Positions 1 to 13,300 of a stretch of DNA of 64,000 nucleotides are shown in pieces. Position 1 is the first letter of the stretch, and the number at the start of each line of letters is the position of its first letter. The notes under the pieces were generated by a model. The model saw nothing but the letters and a program-made list of their open reading frames with translations, made no database searches and was not told the origin of the DNA. The translations under genes and the position numbers were made by a program. Source of the stretch: Yamagishiella unicocca (lineage: Eukaryota > Chlorophyta > Chlorophyceae > Chlamydomonadales > Volvocaceae); assembly GCA_003116995.1 (NCBI GenBank), contig BDSL01000001.1, positions 1,612,001 through 1,676,000 of the forward strand. Direction: 5' to 3'.

Positions 1-1640
1 GTTGGCTTCGAAAGGGCGCGCGGTTCTGTGCGTACGCCCTCACTCATGGGGCTCACTTCAAGAGGAGTAGGGCTTCGGTTCCTCGGCAACGTTGCAACAG
101 GTCGTCGGGTAAGTCAGACCTGAAACGTAATGGGCCTTAGCAAGTGGGTGTACGTATCATGATATGGATACCCATATTTTGGTTCGAAGTGGACTGTCTG
201 GATTCGAAAAGGCGTGTACGTCAGGGTACTTCTTGCGAAGTCACTACCCCGTTGGAGCTTTCAATTGTCATTTTTGGGGATGCTTCGTTTTCTTCCTTGT
301 CGCTGTCGGTTTTGATGGTTTGGCTGCATCGCATGGGCTCGGCGATGTACCGGGTGATAATGAATGATACCTAACCTGCCTTTGATGCTTGGATCGGCTT
401 GCTTCAAAATGATGCAGAACTGCTAAGGGCCCTCTGGGAGGGCTCGTTTCATGCGCCACGATACCCCACAATATTACTTTGATGATGGGTGCATCGCTTG
501 GGCTATGTACTGAGGTACCGTGCGGTCCATCCGTGAGCAAATCCATAGCCGCAAACGGACTGGATCGGCCCTGCCAACAGCTCGAGCTGCGCTGATGGTG
601 ATGGGGCACGCTAGCCCAGGCCATGCCCCGTGTATGCACATGCCGTGCGTCGTACTGGAGAAGGTGCACCTTCGTTCTGACTCTTGGATGTTGCGACTCC
701 GGGATCCCCGTCACATGCTCGCTTGAGTGCCTTCCAAACTTGAGCTTAGTTGAGGTGTTGCAGCGGGCGTTCGCTTTCTTCGTGTGGAGTGTGCCACACG
801 CTATCCGTTGATTGGGCCAGCACCCGGGAGCACCATAATTCATGAATTGCGATTGTGTACTCGATAAAGCTGTATCCGTCTTCGATGAAGTCTTCCGTCT
901 TCCTCCTGTTGAAGTATGGCGCTTTGTCCGACAAGGCATGGGGCGCGCGGGCGGCGCAGAGCCGCTATCGTGCGGATTGTTCAGAAACTGGTGGCGTGGA
1001 GTAGGCTGTAATTTGGTAGGCTATCTTGTTTGTAGGATCTGCACTTTATGTAACAGAAAACGAATACTGGTAGAACTATGGGCCGCGGTCGGTGGTGCGA
1101 GTCCTGGCGAGAAGCCGCCCTCAGCCATCTCGCTGGGGTGTGACCGGAACGCAACCCGTTGTCCTCCTTCAGGCCGCGACCGTGATCTTCTTAGAGTTTA
1201 GCGACCCTTTGGAAGCGACATGAGGGGACCGCAAGCAGCACTTCGTGTCGTCATCCAGTGGACGTCAAGGATATGTCACTCGTACACTGGTACGACACAG
1301 CGCTATTAGCCCCACAGTTCTGCTGCAGCAGCGGCGGCGATCCCGGTGACCGGTAATGGTAGTTGGTGCGTTAAGGTGCGGTAGTCACGAGGAAGGTGGA
1401 GCCAGCTGCGGTCTTGCGGGGTCGGGCAGCAGGAGCTGTACACAACACGAAGAAAGAGAAACGAGCTGGCTAGCAGGGTGGGGAATCCCACTGGGGATAC
1501 TGGGGATGGTGGGCTTGGGGCATGAGGAGAAGGGAGGCAAGGACATTTCTGGCGTGTCTCAGGAGTGATATGCAGACTAGTCGTCACCCGGGCGCTGCAT
1601 ATGTGCTCGAAGGCCGCACCAGTTCAGGCTGTGAATGAGC

Positions 1641-1690
<50 letters not shown>

Positions 1691-2480
1691 GGGAGTGGCT
1701 ACGAGCACGGCACCACATGGCACGTGCTACCGTGCTGTAGTCGGTTGGCGTCTGGTGGCGCGATGCCTTCACAAGACTACTGCTATCTAACTAACACAGC
1801 GGGAGGTAGCCGCCTCAGCTGCCTTCCTCAGGCACCCTGCGCGTGTGCCAACATGTACGGCACCCCAGGCCTGATGCCTTCTATTCATGGCCTTGGCAAG
1901 GAATCTAGTCGCACGCTGGCAAGCGGCTTATCAATGCTACATAAGATTCGCGTCTTCTGTGCAATACCTGCTACAAATATGTTCGCGTCGTACGAAGGGT
2001 GCAACTTCAATCATATTGATAATTTCAACATATGTACATCAGCCTGTCGACACTATTCCTGGCGGAAGCGTGAGTGCCGTGCTCACTAGCTTGTTGTTAC
2101 TTATTAGAGCCTATCCAGCGTTTCGGGGCAACTGACGTTCATAACATATTTATTCGACAAGATAAATTAGTCGCTACTAAGACTTATAGTATTGCTTTGT
2201 GTCATTATACCGGTACCGGTACCTTGCATCCTGGAAATAGCCTACTATCGCTGTTAGTATTTTAACTAAGGAAGTTATTTTTAAAACGGAATTGCGGTCG
2301 TTAAAAGACTATGAAACCTACAAATGGGCCTCGGTAGCAGCTAGCTAAAAATGCTGTTAAGGGCAAGCCGGCAGCGGCAGAGCGACCAACGCCGCACACA
2401 GGTGGGTAGTAAGATACTCACCGTATGAAGTATACCTCTTGAAAGGCCTCTTAAACATGGGGATCGCGGCGCCCGTGTCC
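1..2480. other. No gene recognised; intergenic DNA at left edge
   Basis: I see no exon chain, domain or RNA gene here. Base composition is less GC-rich than in the exons further right, and the open frames are short and unbiased in codon use. The segment holds one TG microsatellite (1642-1685) and a short palindromic run of GGTACC/ACCGGT steps near 2210-2222. The missing 5' exon(s) of the PLAT gene may lie near its right end. Confidence 0.5.
1642..1685. repeat. TG dinucleotide microsatellite
   Basis: About 22 uninterrupted TG units, ending where a C breaks the run near 1686. It lies outside any recognised gene. Such tracts are common in volvocine algal genomes and are usually polymorphic in length. 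Confidence 0.95.
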
Positions 2481-2483
2481 AGG

Positions 2484-5400
2484 TCTTGCCAAATGCTGCT
2501 GTAGTGTACGCAGTGCAGCAACATGTGGAGGAGACGTTTGAATTTCTGCGATCTGAGGAGCGTCTTTCGCTGCCCAGCGGAAACGTCATGGTCGCTTTGG
2601 CATCTGTTGGGCAGCTGCTGGGGCTCGTCGAAGGCGACATCGGTGAGGCGCGAGGGTTGATCACGCAGTGCACTTGCATTCAATACGCGTTCGAAATATC
2701 TTACGTTTTGGCTGTGAATCCTGGGTAGCCCCGCGCTTTCGCCTCCGCGGTGCTGTCTGGGCCGTCCACCTGTGCGCCGCGGCTTTGGGATCAGGCGGGC
2801 GCTGGTGCCTTCCAATCGCTCTTTCCCCGGTAACTGCTCCGAAAGACCAGCAGGGTTCGGCTGTGGAACGCCGTGTCCCGGCTGTGGAACGCCGACTGCC
2901 CTCGGGCGAAAGCAGCCTCGGTCTAACATGCGCGTGGGTCGATGAATGCTCTCCCTCCGCCCGCTGCCCCCTTCCACAGAGCGACTGCTCAACCTCGAGC
3001 AAAAGGAGTCATCCTTTGTTCTCACCGGCATGTCGTACTCGGAGTTCCTGGACGCCGTGCGGTGCCTTGCCGTACTGCACGGCCACCTTGCCCTCGAGGC
3101 CCTGCCCGCTCTGCAGGGTGAGGCGCTTAGGCTTTGGCCAACACAAGGGAAGCGCAGATCCTATCTCGGGCCGTTTCGCGGCCAATCTAAGTGGGGCCCA
3201 ACCTTGCCAGCAACGGGTTGCTTCGGGTTCGGCGTTGGGTTTGCACTTCCACGCGGGACCCAGCTCCTTGCTGAGACTACGAGGACAGGCAGGCGTGGCA
3301 GCAGCAGGGGCAAGGGCATCTGCACAGACCTTGGAGCCATGGCTACGTCGCAGCAGACTCACGACGCGACGCACTTGCCGGCACTTGTGGGGTGCGCTGT
3401 TCATGTCGCCCCCACATCGCCGCCCTTCCCGAGTGCTGTGCTGAAGTCACCGACACGCACCCGGCCGCTGCGCCGTCCCTGCCGTACCACCACCAACTTT
3501 GCGCCCGCAGTTCCGGACCTCAGCCACGCGCTGTACAACACATACTCGTCGTACAGTCAGGCGCTGCGGCCACACGCGAGCGGCGCCCAGTGCCAGTGTC
3601 GGCTGGTGGCTGGGGAGTCGCCTCCACGCATGTTCCTGGAGAGCTTCGTGCGGATGTGCAGGGACGCGGGGTTCGTGCAGCCGCAAGGTGAGGAGCCGCC
3701 TGCCTGCCTGCCTCCCGCGCATGAGAGGCCGTTAGAGGGCGCGAGAGGCCGTCGCGGAGGAATGCAGGCATAACCTTAGGGCTCTGTTGGGCATGGCGGG
3801 ACGAGGTGTGATTGGGCATATCAACAGCAGCAGGAGCAGGAGTGGGCCTGCGCGTGCTTCTGGAGGAGAGAGCCCAAGCCATGGCTGCGGGTGCCGCACG
3901 CTCATGCTGCTTGCCGGCGGCAACAGCCGCTCTTCCCTCAAGTGCCCACACACGCGGCGGCCACCGCCAGCCCAAAGCCGTTTTGGTCCTTCCGGTGCCG
4001 CGCTGACCCGACCCACTCACGTCCTGCCCGGACCACGGCCCGGATTCGTATCCGCAGGCCCCATGCCGCTTCCCACCCTGGAGCGCATCTGGATGGCGTC
4101 TAGCAGCTTCTGCGAAAAGAGCCTGCCAGAGCATATGTGCTTCGGACAGGTGGGTGCGGACAGCTCAGGTGTTACCAGCAGGAGGGAGCTCCTGGTCAAC
4201 CGGCAGACGCGGTTCGGCTCTGCGGCCGCGACCCAACCCTAAAGCCCTAGACCATAATGTGGTACAAAGCAGGGGTCCTTCGATTTCTCCACCTGATCAG
4301 GACATCATCAGAACACCCAACACCGAAGAGGCCCCTTGCCAGGCACCGAAGGGACTGTCTCGTATATGACCGTGCTTGGGGTGAACGGGGGGCACATCCA
4401 CCCGGGCGAGTGACGCGTCCTCTGCTGTGTCAACAAGCCTCTGCACCTTCCACGACAGGACTGCATACTGCGTGCGTGGTTTGAGGGCTCGTGGCTGGGC
4501 TCGTGCCTGATCTTCCCCATGCGGCTCGTGCCTGATTCCCCCCGTGCGGGTTGTGCCTGATCCCCCCGTGCGGCTCGGCCCCTGAATGTGTGCCGCGGTG
4601 CAGTTCCTGCGTGCGCTGGCGGTGGTGGCGGGGCAGATCAAGGCGGAGCTGTTCGTCACTGTGGCTGCGCTGGGGCTGGCGCAGGAGCTGCCGGCGCTGA
4701 AACACATGCCCAACACGTACCGCCTGAAACACGTGAGTCGGCCCCCGCCGCCGCCCCCAGCTGCGTGCGAGCATGCACTACCTGCGCACTGTCCCGCACG
4801 TACCATTGCTCCTCTAGGCAGAGGCGTGTGGCGCTGATCCCCGGGTCGGGTCGGTTGGCCCACAAGCACTGCAGCACCACGTCCGGCCTCGCTAGCCATC
4901 GACGCTGCTCGGCAGCGCCAACCCCTTGAAACCGCTCATCGCGCTTCCATTCCCTCCGCCGCCGCAGTACAAGGAGGTGTCCTTGAACCTGGGCGGCACT
5001 TGGTCGCTGCCGCACCTGACCTTCGAAGCGCTGGCAAGCGCCGTACGGCAGGGCCGTAACTACGAATACTCGCAGTTCATCCGCCACGCCCAGCAGGCGG
5101 TGCTGCTGGATGAGCTGCAGCAGCAGCAGTGGCGCGCGGCGCTGTCCGAGGACACGGCGTACGATGCCAACACGTGCGACGGCAGCGGCTATGCCACACC
5201 CGGCCGCGGTTCGGCGGCCAACGCCGTCGGCGGGGGGCCTGCCGCCGGCGCCGGTGCGGGCCGGGTGCGCCCCTGGAGTGCGGGGCTGACCGTGCTGTCG
5301 CCGCACGCTCGCCGGCCTGGTTCAGCCTACAAGGCGGACACGGAATTCGGTGCAGGTGAGGCCGTCGCGGCCGTGTGTATGTTATTGCTGGGGCAAGCAA

Positions 5401-8400
5401 CCCCAACGGCGGGTACGGTGGCCAGGCCTAGGTTCCTCGTCTAGGCGGGAAACATAGGTCGCAGCTGAAACGAGAGCCAAAGCAGGCAACCGCTTCGACA
5501 CGGAGGCCCCGCGGTGACCACCTGCGGGGCATTGGTGACCAGCTGCGGGGCATAAGTGACCAGCTGCTGGGCCGTTGGTGACCAGCTGCGGGGCAGCTGC
5601 TGGGCCGTTGGTGACCGCACCCACGGCAGCACGTATGCGGGGCATTGCGCACGCGACAGAAGCCCACGCCGCCCAAACCCCGAACCTCCGGGCGCTGCAC
5701 CGCGGGTTGGCCAACCGTCCCTCTTACCGGGCACCGGAGCGCACTCGGCAGCGGGGGCTTGGATAGGTTCACTCCGGGATGAGACGACCACATGAAACTG
5801 GGAACCTCCCCCCCAGGTTCATGGGGTCTCTCCGGGATAGGACGGCCGCAGACGGCGATAGCGCGGGAGGCGAGTCGGTCCCCGCACTCCCTGTTGGCAG
5901 CCCTGGCTGCCCTTCGGTCTGTCCCCGCCGCTACACACCGGAAGCACTAACCGCGCCCCCCTGTGCATCGCAACCCCGGCGCTGCAGTGGCATACCTGGG
6001 AGCCCCAGGCGGTGTGTCCTCGCCACGCAACCTGCTCACGGGAGGCGCGGTTGTGGGCGGCTGGGTGGTGGGAGACCAAGGCAGCCCACCGGCGGCGTAC
6101 GGCTCCCCGGCGCTGGCTTCGCCCTCGGGGCGAGGCCGGGGGCGCAGCAGCAGCGGGCTGGAGCGGGACGATGACGGCGGCGGCGGCGGCGACGACTCGT
6201 CTCTCCTGAACGACAGGGCGCACGACACGCCGTCAGCGTCTGTCACCGGCGGCTCGGGCGGCGGCCGCTTGTGTTTCGACAGCCGCAAGCCCCGCGTCAC
6301 GTACGGCCCATCCCCCGGGTCTTCCAGCTCGCGGCCCTCGATGTCATCAGGCCAGAGCCCAGCTGCAGGCGATGGGTCGCGCCCCGGTGTGTCCCGCCTC
6401 TGGTCAGCCCGCACAGGAGGCGGAGGAGGAGGAGGCTTAGGAGGCGGACAGGAGGTCATGTCGGGAGCTGGTGGCGGAGGCGGCAGGGGCTCACAGGGTG
6501 TTGCGGGTTTCGAAGCCGAAGCGCCTCCCTGGAGCGTCACGGAGCTGCGGCGGGAGGTTGAGGGCCGGCTGGGCGCCCTGGAGGAGCAGGGCCGGGGCGT
6601 CATGCACTTGCTGGCGCAGCTGCAAGCCCAGATGGGGGCGCTGCTGCAGCAGAGCACGGCTGAAGAGGGAATGAGGGGCGAGGCACAGGCGCGGAGGGGG
6701 CAGTACAGCCCGACGTTTTCTTTCGTCGACGTCAACAGCCCGCAGGGCAATGGAACGGACTACGCAGACGAGTGCCCATCGCCCGTGGCTGAGGGCATTT
6801 GGCCGGGTGGCAGCTCCACTCGCCGTTTGCCCGCACCGCTGTACGAGCTGAAGGGCGGCGCTCGGTACGTGGTGGTGGTGCGCACGTCCGATCAATCGGG
6901 CGCGGGTACAGACGCTGACGTGTACATAACCCTCTACGGCGCGACACGCGACACGGGCGAGAGGCTGCTGCTTAACAGCGCCAGCAACTTCGAGCGCGGC
7001 CGAGTAGGTTGCCCGGGGCGGGGGAGGGGCGGGGGAGGGGACACGTCCTGGTGGCGGGTTGCCGGCGCTGAGGGACGGGCTGTGGGGCTCCTGCTTGGGC
7101 GGGTTGCGGCTGTGAGGCCTTGGGAGCCCTTGGGTATGCCTGATGGGTATATGTCGGGTACGGTATGAAGAATGCCGGAGGACCTCCCCTGGGATGGGCT
7201 CTTGAGCCCGTGCAGCCCATTTGAGGCACAACGACCTGGTTGGGAGCTAGCGCGCCGCACGAACGACTGCTTCAGGCTCAAAATTTCCGCTCGGGCTTTG
7301 ATCCCACCTCGAACCGCACGTACCTTTCCACCGAGGAGCATCTACCGAATGAAGCCCGACACGCGATCCCCCTGCCATGCCGAACCTTTCCTGCCGCCTT
7401 TTGCCGGCACCTCTTCCCCCATCCGAGCAGGTCAGTGCGTTCGTCCTGTCAGGCCCGGCCATCGGCGGTGTGCAGCGGGTGCGGGTGCGCAGCAGCGGCA
7501 CGGACTCGGGCCCCAACTGGCACCTGGAGGCCATCGAGGTGGCCAGCTCCGAAACCGGCACCCGGTACGCCTTCCCGTTTGCCGGCTGGCTCAACGAGGA
7601 CTGCGGCATTGAGGCCGTCATCAGCTGCAGCGGCGCAGCGCCCCTCACGGGCGAGGGCGACGATCTGCCGCCCGGCTGGCAGGACCCCCCAGCCCACCAG
7701 CCGCAGCAGCCCCCGCAGCAGCCCCCGCAGCAGCAGCCACATCCGCACCCTCAGCAGCAGCCACATCCGCACCCTCAGCAGCAGCCACATCCGCACCCTC
7801 AGCAGCTGCCACATCCGCACCCTCAGCAGCAGCCACATCCGCACCCTCAGCAGCAGCCACATCCGCACCCTCAGCAGCTGCCACATCCGCACCCTCAGCA
7901 GCAGCCACATCCGCACCCTCAGCAGCAGCCACATCCGCACCCTCAGCATCAGAGAAGGCCGGACCCGGCCGACACGAGGCTGGCGTCGGTCCCGCGCGGC
8001 GCTGAAGTCCACAGGCACTCAATGTCATCCCTGGCGAACGTCAGCCTGTCCAGCTTCCCCGTCGGGAGGTCCCCCTCGCCGACCGCTAGCGTCACGCAGG
8101 GCTACTCCGGCGACGGCGGCGGCTCCAATCCACATCACGCAGCAGGTGCTGGGCACCACCGGCGCAGCTTGCATGCGACGGCCGGCGGCGATGGTGCGGC
8201 AGGTGCCGCTGATGGAAGCGCTGCGCAGCTGGAGCTGCTGGCGGGGTCCGTGGGGGAGCTGCAGCAGCGGATGCAGCAGCTGGAGGCGGTGCAGGCGGAG
8301 AGCGCGAAGCGCGCCGCGGCGACGACAGCTGCTGCCGTGTTGGTGCGTGTGCCCTCGCAGCTGCTGGCGGCTGTCCGCTACGGGCGGAACGGCGCGGGGA

Positions 8401-9506
8401 CGGAGTCCGGCAACGGCTCCGAAGACAGCGCTCTTCTGCTGCTGGCGGATCTGCTGAAACATTTGCACGCGCGAGCCGAGCAGGGCGTGGCGGAGGCGTT
8501 GGAGGCCGGTGCGCAGGCGGCAGCCGCCCTGGATGCAAGCAGGCAGCAGGAGGGGCGGCTGTCGCGGTTGCAAACCGACCTGAGCGCCACATCGCAGGTG
8601 GCTGAGGCGGCAGCGGCGCGTACAGCAGAGGCTTCGGAACGGACGGCATCCGTGCAGAAGACCGCTCGCCCTATGCCTGCCACAGCGGTGCCGCAGGATC
8701 AGAGCCAGGAGGACGACGATGAGCTGGCGGCTGGCCACATGTCGCATCAGGCGGACCTGACGGAGCAGCAGCAGCAGCAGGAGCAGCAGGAGCACGAGTC
8801 GTCGGCGTCGCCTGCGGAGTCAGTGGCGGAGCTCAATTCGCTGGCGGCGGAGTTGGCGCAGTGCAAGGCGCGGGTGGCCTCCCTATCCGCAGCCGTGAAG
8901 CGGCTGACCAAGGGCAACGGCGACGTAGCGGCTGTCGTCGTCGACGTCGATGCGCTGCTGGTGGAGGTACGGGCGCATAAGGCCCTCATGGCGGCGTCGC
9001 TGACGGGGACGGCAGCCTCGCTGGCGTCGCTGCGGGCGGGCCGCGAGCACGGCCGAGGACGGCGGCGGCGGCTCGCCCGCGCCTCGGGGGGCCCCGCAAA
9101 CGACTCCGACGCTGCCAGCAGCAGCGGCAGCCAAGAGGGCGCTGTGGGGGCCGCAGGGCCTACGGGTGTAACATACGCTCCAGGGGGCGAGGCTGCCGCT
9201 GACGGGGGGCTCGGGGAGGCTGGAGTTGACGGCAATCGAGGTGCTGGAGGGGCACCGGATGGTGGGCAGGCGGGGCCCTCAATGCAGGGAGCGCTCGAGG
9301 TGTTCCGGGAGGAGCTGGTACAGCTGGCGAAGATGGTGGCTGCGGCAAGAGGCGGCCCTTCTGCTGACCGTGTTGCTGCTACTGCGGCTGCTGCGTCCCG
9401 AGATGGCGCTGCCGGCAGCAGAAGCAATAGCCTGGCGCACGGTGGGCTCGTGGATGGCGGCACGGACAGTGAGGCCGCTTCAGGCACGGAGTCAGTGGAC
9501 GGATAG
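2484..9506 (+). CDS. PLAT/LH2-domain protein with EF-hand-like N-terminal part and coiled-coil tail (5' incomplete)
   Basis: Eight exons join in phase: about 2484-2642, 2980-3117, 3511-3687, 4058-4149, 4604-4732, 4968-5355, 5988-7003 and 7431-9506, giving roughly 1,390 residues. No start codon is in frame with the first exon, so an upstream exon is probably missing. Exons 1-5 carry helical segments of the pattern YSEFLDAVRCLA and FLRALAVVAGQIK, which resemble degenerate EF-hand or TPPP-like helices; this is a weak resemblance. A PLAT (lipoxygenase homology) beta-sandwich spans the exon 7/8 junction: ARYVVVVRTSD, DVYITLYGA and FERGR in exon 7, then SAFVLSGPAIGGVQRVRVRS and NWHLEAIEV in exon 8. 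PLAT domains bind membranes or partner proteins. After it come a QQQPHPHP repeat and long Ala/Gln/Glu-rich coiled coils. No catalytic lipoxygenase domain is seen. The context gives no further hint; a scaffold or cilium-related role is only a guess. Confidence 0.72.
5511..5612 (+). repeat. Imperfect tandem repeat inside a PLAT-gene intron
   Basis: Four to five imperfect copies of a roughly 22-base unit containing GGTGACCAGCTGCGGGGC lie in the intron between 5356 and 5987. The repeat probably explains why this intron is longer than its neighbours. No coding potential is evident. Confidence 0.75.
7728..7943 (+). repeat. 24-base coding minisatellite (QQQPHPHP x9)
   Basis: Nine tandem 24-base units encode QQQPHPHP in the last exon of the PLAT gene. 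The third Gln is Leu in units 4 and 7, giving the order Q-Q-Q-L-Q-Q-L-Q-Q, which points to duplication of a three-unit (72-base) block. The unit length is a multiple of three, so copy-number change keeps the frame. The segment lies just after the PLAT fold and is likely a flexible linker. Confidence 0.95.
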
Positions 9507-10203
9507 GGCTGCGCAGGATTTTGTGGCCGGTCATGCATGTGGGGGGAAGGCATTCGTGCGGAGCTAGTTAACAGAGGTGTGTGGCAAAGTGAATAAGGCT
9601 ACACAGGAGGACACACATAGTGTCACTCGGTGAAGAAGCGAGGCGCCACGACCGGAAATGTGTGTTCCAGCAGTACCAGGCAGCTTCGGACGTGAAGTCC
9701 TAGTATAGGCCAGCCATTGCATTCTTCTGGCTTTTGTGATGTTCCCGTACTTCCAAGTCAGGCGCCGAATGTTATAGTATCGTAGTATGGTTGTTTTATG
9801 GACCCATCAAAGGCAGTGGTGTTCAAAGGTGGCGCTGCGGATGTGCCTTCCGGGATAGGTACCCTTAGGTACCCATGCCTGCCCAGACAAAATGTAGGTT
9901 CGCATGTGTACGACTGCGCCCCCCTAAATTTTTCAGAAGTGGAGGGCTCCAATGCTAAGCGGTTGGCTGAGCGGAAGCAAAAGTTGCGCATTTGCGTAAG
10001 GTAAACATTGTCTTGGCGAGGCAAGGTTTACTCGGTCAGTCCATACTGCAGTTGGACAGTAAAGGGTAACGTTCGTGATCTCAGCATAAGGTAATCGAAT
10101 GCCACGTGCCCAATACGATTCAATGGCTCTCAAATGAAGAGCGACACGTGTTGCTTTCCGGCAATACAACCACCTTCGTTGGCATGATCCTATTGAGGAC
10201 AAG

Positions 10204-10208
10204 TGTAA
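10204..10208 (+). terminator. Candidate TGTAA polyadenylation signal of the PLAT gene
   Basis: TGTAA is the usual poly(A) signal in volvocine algae. This is the only + strand copy I see in the 840 bases after the PLAT stop codon. It lies about 700 bases downstream of the stop and only about 135 bases before the formin stop on the other strand, so the two 3' UTRs would nearly meet. Confidence 0.4.
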
Positions 10209-10342
10209 ACCCCTGCTGCACCCAAAATTCAACACCAGTCGTCATCGCGCCACACGCAGCTGGTGAAACCTTCCCCTGATGCCCCCACCCTTGGCAGCGA
10301 AACGTACGACACGCTTCTATTATCGTCTCTCCCGCAACGCCT

Positions 10343-13300
10343 TTACACGTACTCCGGCTCATATGGCTGCATGCCCAACTCCCCTGTGCCGAGCTCCCCC
10401 CCCACATCCGACTGACCACTACCGCCAGTAATGCTGCCGCTCATGCTGCCGACAACCCCATCAACGGTGGCACGGCGTCGGTTGGCGATGGCCGCTGTCC
10501 CGCGTCCCATTGCGGGGACACCCACGGCCGCCGCCGGCGCCGCCTCTGCCATCAGGGCTTTCCGTCGCGGGGCAGGCTGGATCACCTCACCCACGGGCGT
10601 GGAGGCCGACACAGTGTATGTGACGTGCACGTCCACGTTGGATGGCCCCTGGTCATGTACCATCAATTCCTCCCTACTGCCAGCCCACGGCAGCTGCATG
10701 CCGGGCTTAGCGGGTCGGTAGAACTCACACGACATGGACGCATGCTGGTGCTGGGACAGGGCTGCCGCGTCCGCGGCCTGCTCCGCCAGGTCGTCGCCGG
10801 CTTCCCAGTCCGCCGAGTTAAGCGCCTGCCAGGCCGGCACCGGCGCCTCACCCCAGCTGCTGCGAGCCAGGTTGGGGAGCTGTCGCGCGCGACGTGCGGC
10901 TAGGTTGAATGCTAAGGGCCCCACAAAGTTGGTGGGCGCTTGAGCGTCTGCGCGTTCGGAGGGAGGCGCGAGACGTGAAGACAATGAGGACGGCAAGAAT
11001 CGTACTCCGTGCTAGGCTCTAGTACCGTGCACTGGCGGCACGGGGCTCGCACGACGTGTTCAAACGCTAGGACGCTATTGAGTGTAAAACATGGCGGGTC
11101 GGCCCTTACCTTGCTGCCCAGGCGGACCGCGCATGAGCCCACGTTGGAGCGGCCCGATTGCGTACATGGCTCCGGACGTGAAGCTGTTGATCTCACGGAG
11201 CGGGGTGATGAGGTTTGCTGCGACGTCAGAGGAGTTTGGCCCTGCCGTGCCCGCTGCGGCCTGTCCGTAATGCGCTCCATGAGGGCTGGAGTTCGGCCCT
11301 GATTCAACTCCGCCATGTACCCTGTTGCTCGTCGTGAGGAGAGGCGCACCTGTAGGTTGCAGGGGCGAGGAAGAAAGTCAGGCACGCGGATTTGTTTGCC
11401 GGGCATCAGGGAACAGCTCCACCAGGCTGCATTGTCGATGGAAGGGTGTGCGAAAGCCGCGGTGCATACTGCCGCAAATTACTGACCAAGCCAGGATCGA
11501 GCTGCTGCCCACCTGGATCAGACCACGCGAAGGCACGTTGATGGTGCGTGTCGACGGGCTGCTGGGCCTCTGCCCCCATCGCTCCACGGCCTCTCCCCGC
11601 GTCGCCTGATTCCTGGCCATGTCCCGGGCCTGCTACGCCGCCATCCGTCCTCATGCGGGTAATGCCGCTGGGCGGTGGGTGGCCCTGGTGGCCGGCGGGT
11701 CTGGGACCACGCATTCCGAGGAGCAGCGCCGCCGCACTACCCTGGCTCTTGTTCGCCGCTGAAAGCTGTCCCAGTGAGCCCTTCGGTGCTACGCCACTGA
11801 CTGCGCCACCATAGGTGACGGCCCTGCTCCTCAGCTGCGCCTGCAGCGGCATGAAGTCTTGGTGCGTGTAACCGAGCAGGACGGCGGTTGCCGGGTCGTT
11901 TGCGCCGGCGCGATGCTGCTGCATGGGGCCCAGCGTGGATACCTGCTGCTGAGATGGTGCCTGCTGCTGGATGCTGCTGTCATGGTTATGATGTTGCCGC
12001 TGGCGATGTTGCAGCTGTTCGTTGTTGCTGACGAGCGTCTTGTTCGAGTCGCGCACAGCGCCCGGCGGACACAGATCGATGCTCGACGATGCGCGGCCAG
12101 GGGCTGTTGCACCCATCGCTCTTGGGCCGGATCCGACAGACGCCAGACTGCTGCGAGCACCAGGTGCCGCCAGCCGCTGCCCTGGCAACCCTTCTGCAGC
12201 CGACGGGACTGATTCCCTTCCACGGCAGCGCCTGGCTGCTTCGCTGTCGCTGGATATATCGAGCGTCAGCTCCAACGCCGACACGTCAGATGCCTGCCGC
12301 TCGTTTTCCGGGACAGCGCGTCCAGCAGCGCCTGACGCTGCGCCACCTCCGGCATTGGTTGCCTCCTCTTCCGGAGCTCCACCCTGTGAGTCCTTCGCCG
12401 GAGTACAACTAGGGGTGACCTTGGGGTTGGAGGAGGATGACGTGGATGCATCGTGGTGGGGGTCGTACGGCGGCTGGGGGGGCACATCCCAAGAGCCCTG
12501 GGGCAGCATGACACCACGTTCACCTGCCGTGTGGCGCTTCCCGGCGCTGAGGAGCGCAGGGTGTTCGTTGCGGTCGACAATGGAAGGCAATGGAATGCTG
12601 AATATGTCCCCAGATCGCGACCGTTTCTGACCCAAGCTGATGCTGGCATACTGCTGGTGCGGGGGCGTGCAGGAGCCAGCCTCCGACGCACTGCGCCGAA
12701 GCTCCATAGGGAAGGCCTGTCCGGCTGGATTCGTGCATTGACGCTGAAACGGCCGGACACTGCTCACATGCTCTTGACGCGGCGCCATTGTGGATCCGTT
12801 TGTGGTCGACGAGGGAGCAGTGGTCTGACCTGAGGCCTTCTTCCCCACACCGGTGCTTGACGGCGCTTCACCGCCGGTGCTCGTGGTCCTCGCGGTGGGC
12901 GACGCAAGCGCCGTTTGGGTCGGTGCGCCACCGTGCACCCCGCCGACCGTTGATCTTCGCCGCAGTACCACCGCCACGGCGTCCACAGCGAGCTGTTTCT
13001 GCGCCAGAGATATGCGCGCCAGCTGCTTGCTGGCGTAGCCGCCAGGGCGCATACCAGTAGCAGTACCACCAACACTGCTCACGCTAGCAGTACTGAACTG
13101 CGATACCATTGGACCTGGTGGATCAGCGTTGGGCACCGCTCTCTTCGCGACTGCAGCGGCTGTGTCAGGCGTCTCAGCGTCCGGTACGTCGGGCATGGCT
13201 GCGGACAGATCTGGCAGCGTAAAAGACGATTGCTGAGTTTCTACGGTGGAGCAATCCGGGGAGGTGGTCGCAGCAGCACTGATGAGGGCGTTCTGCAGCA

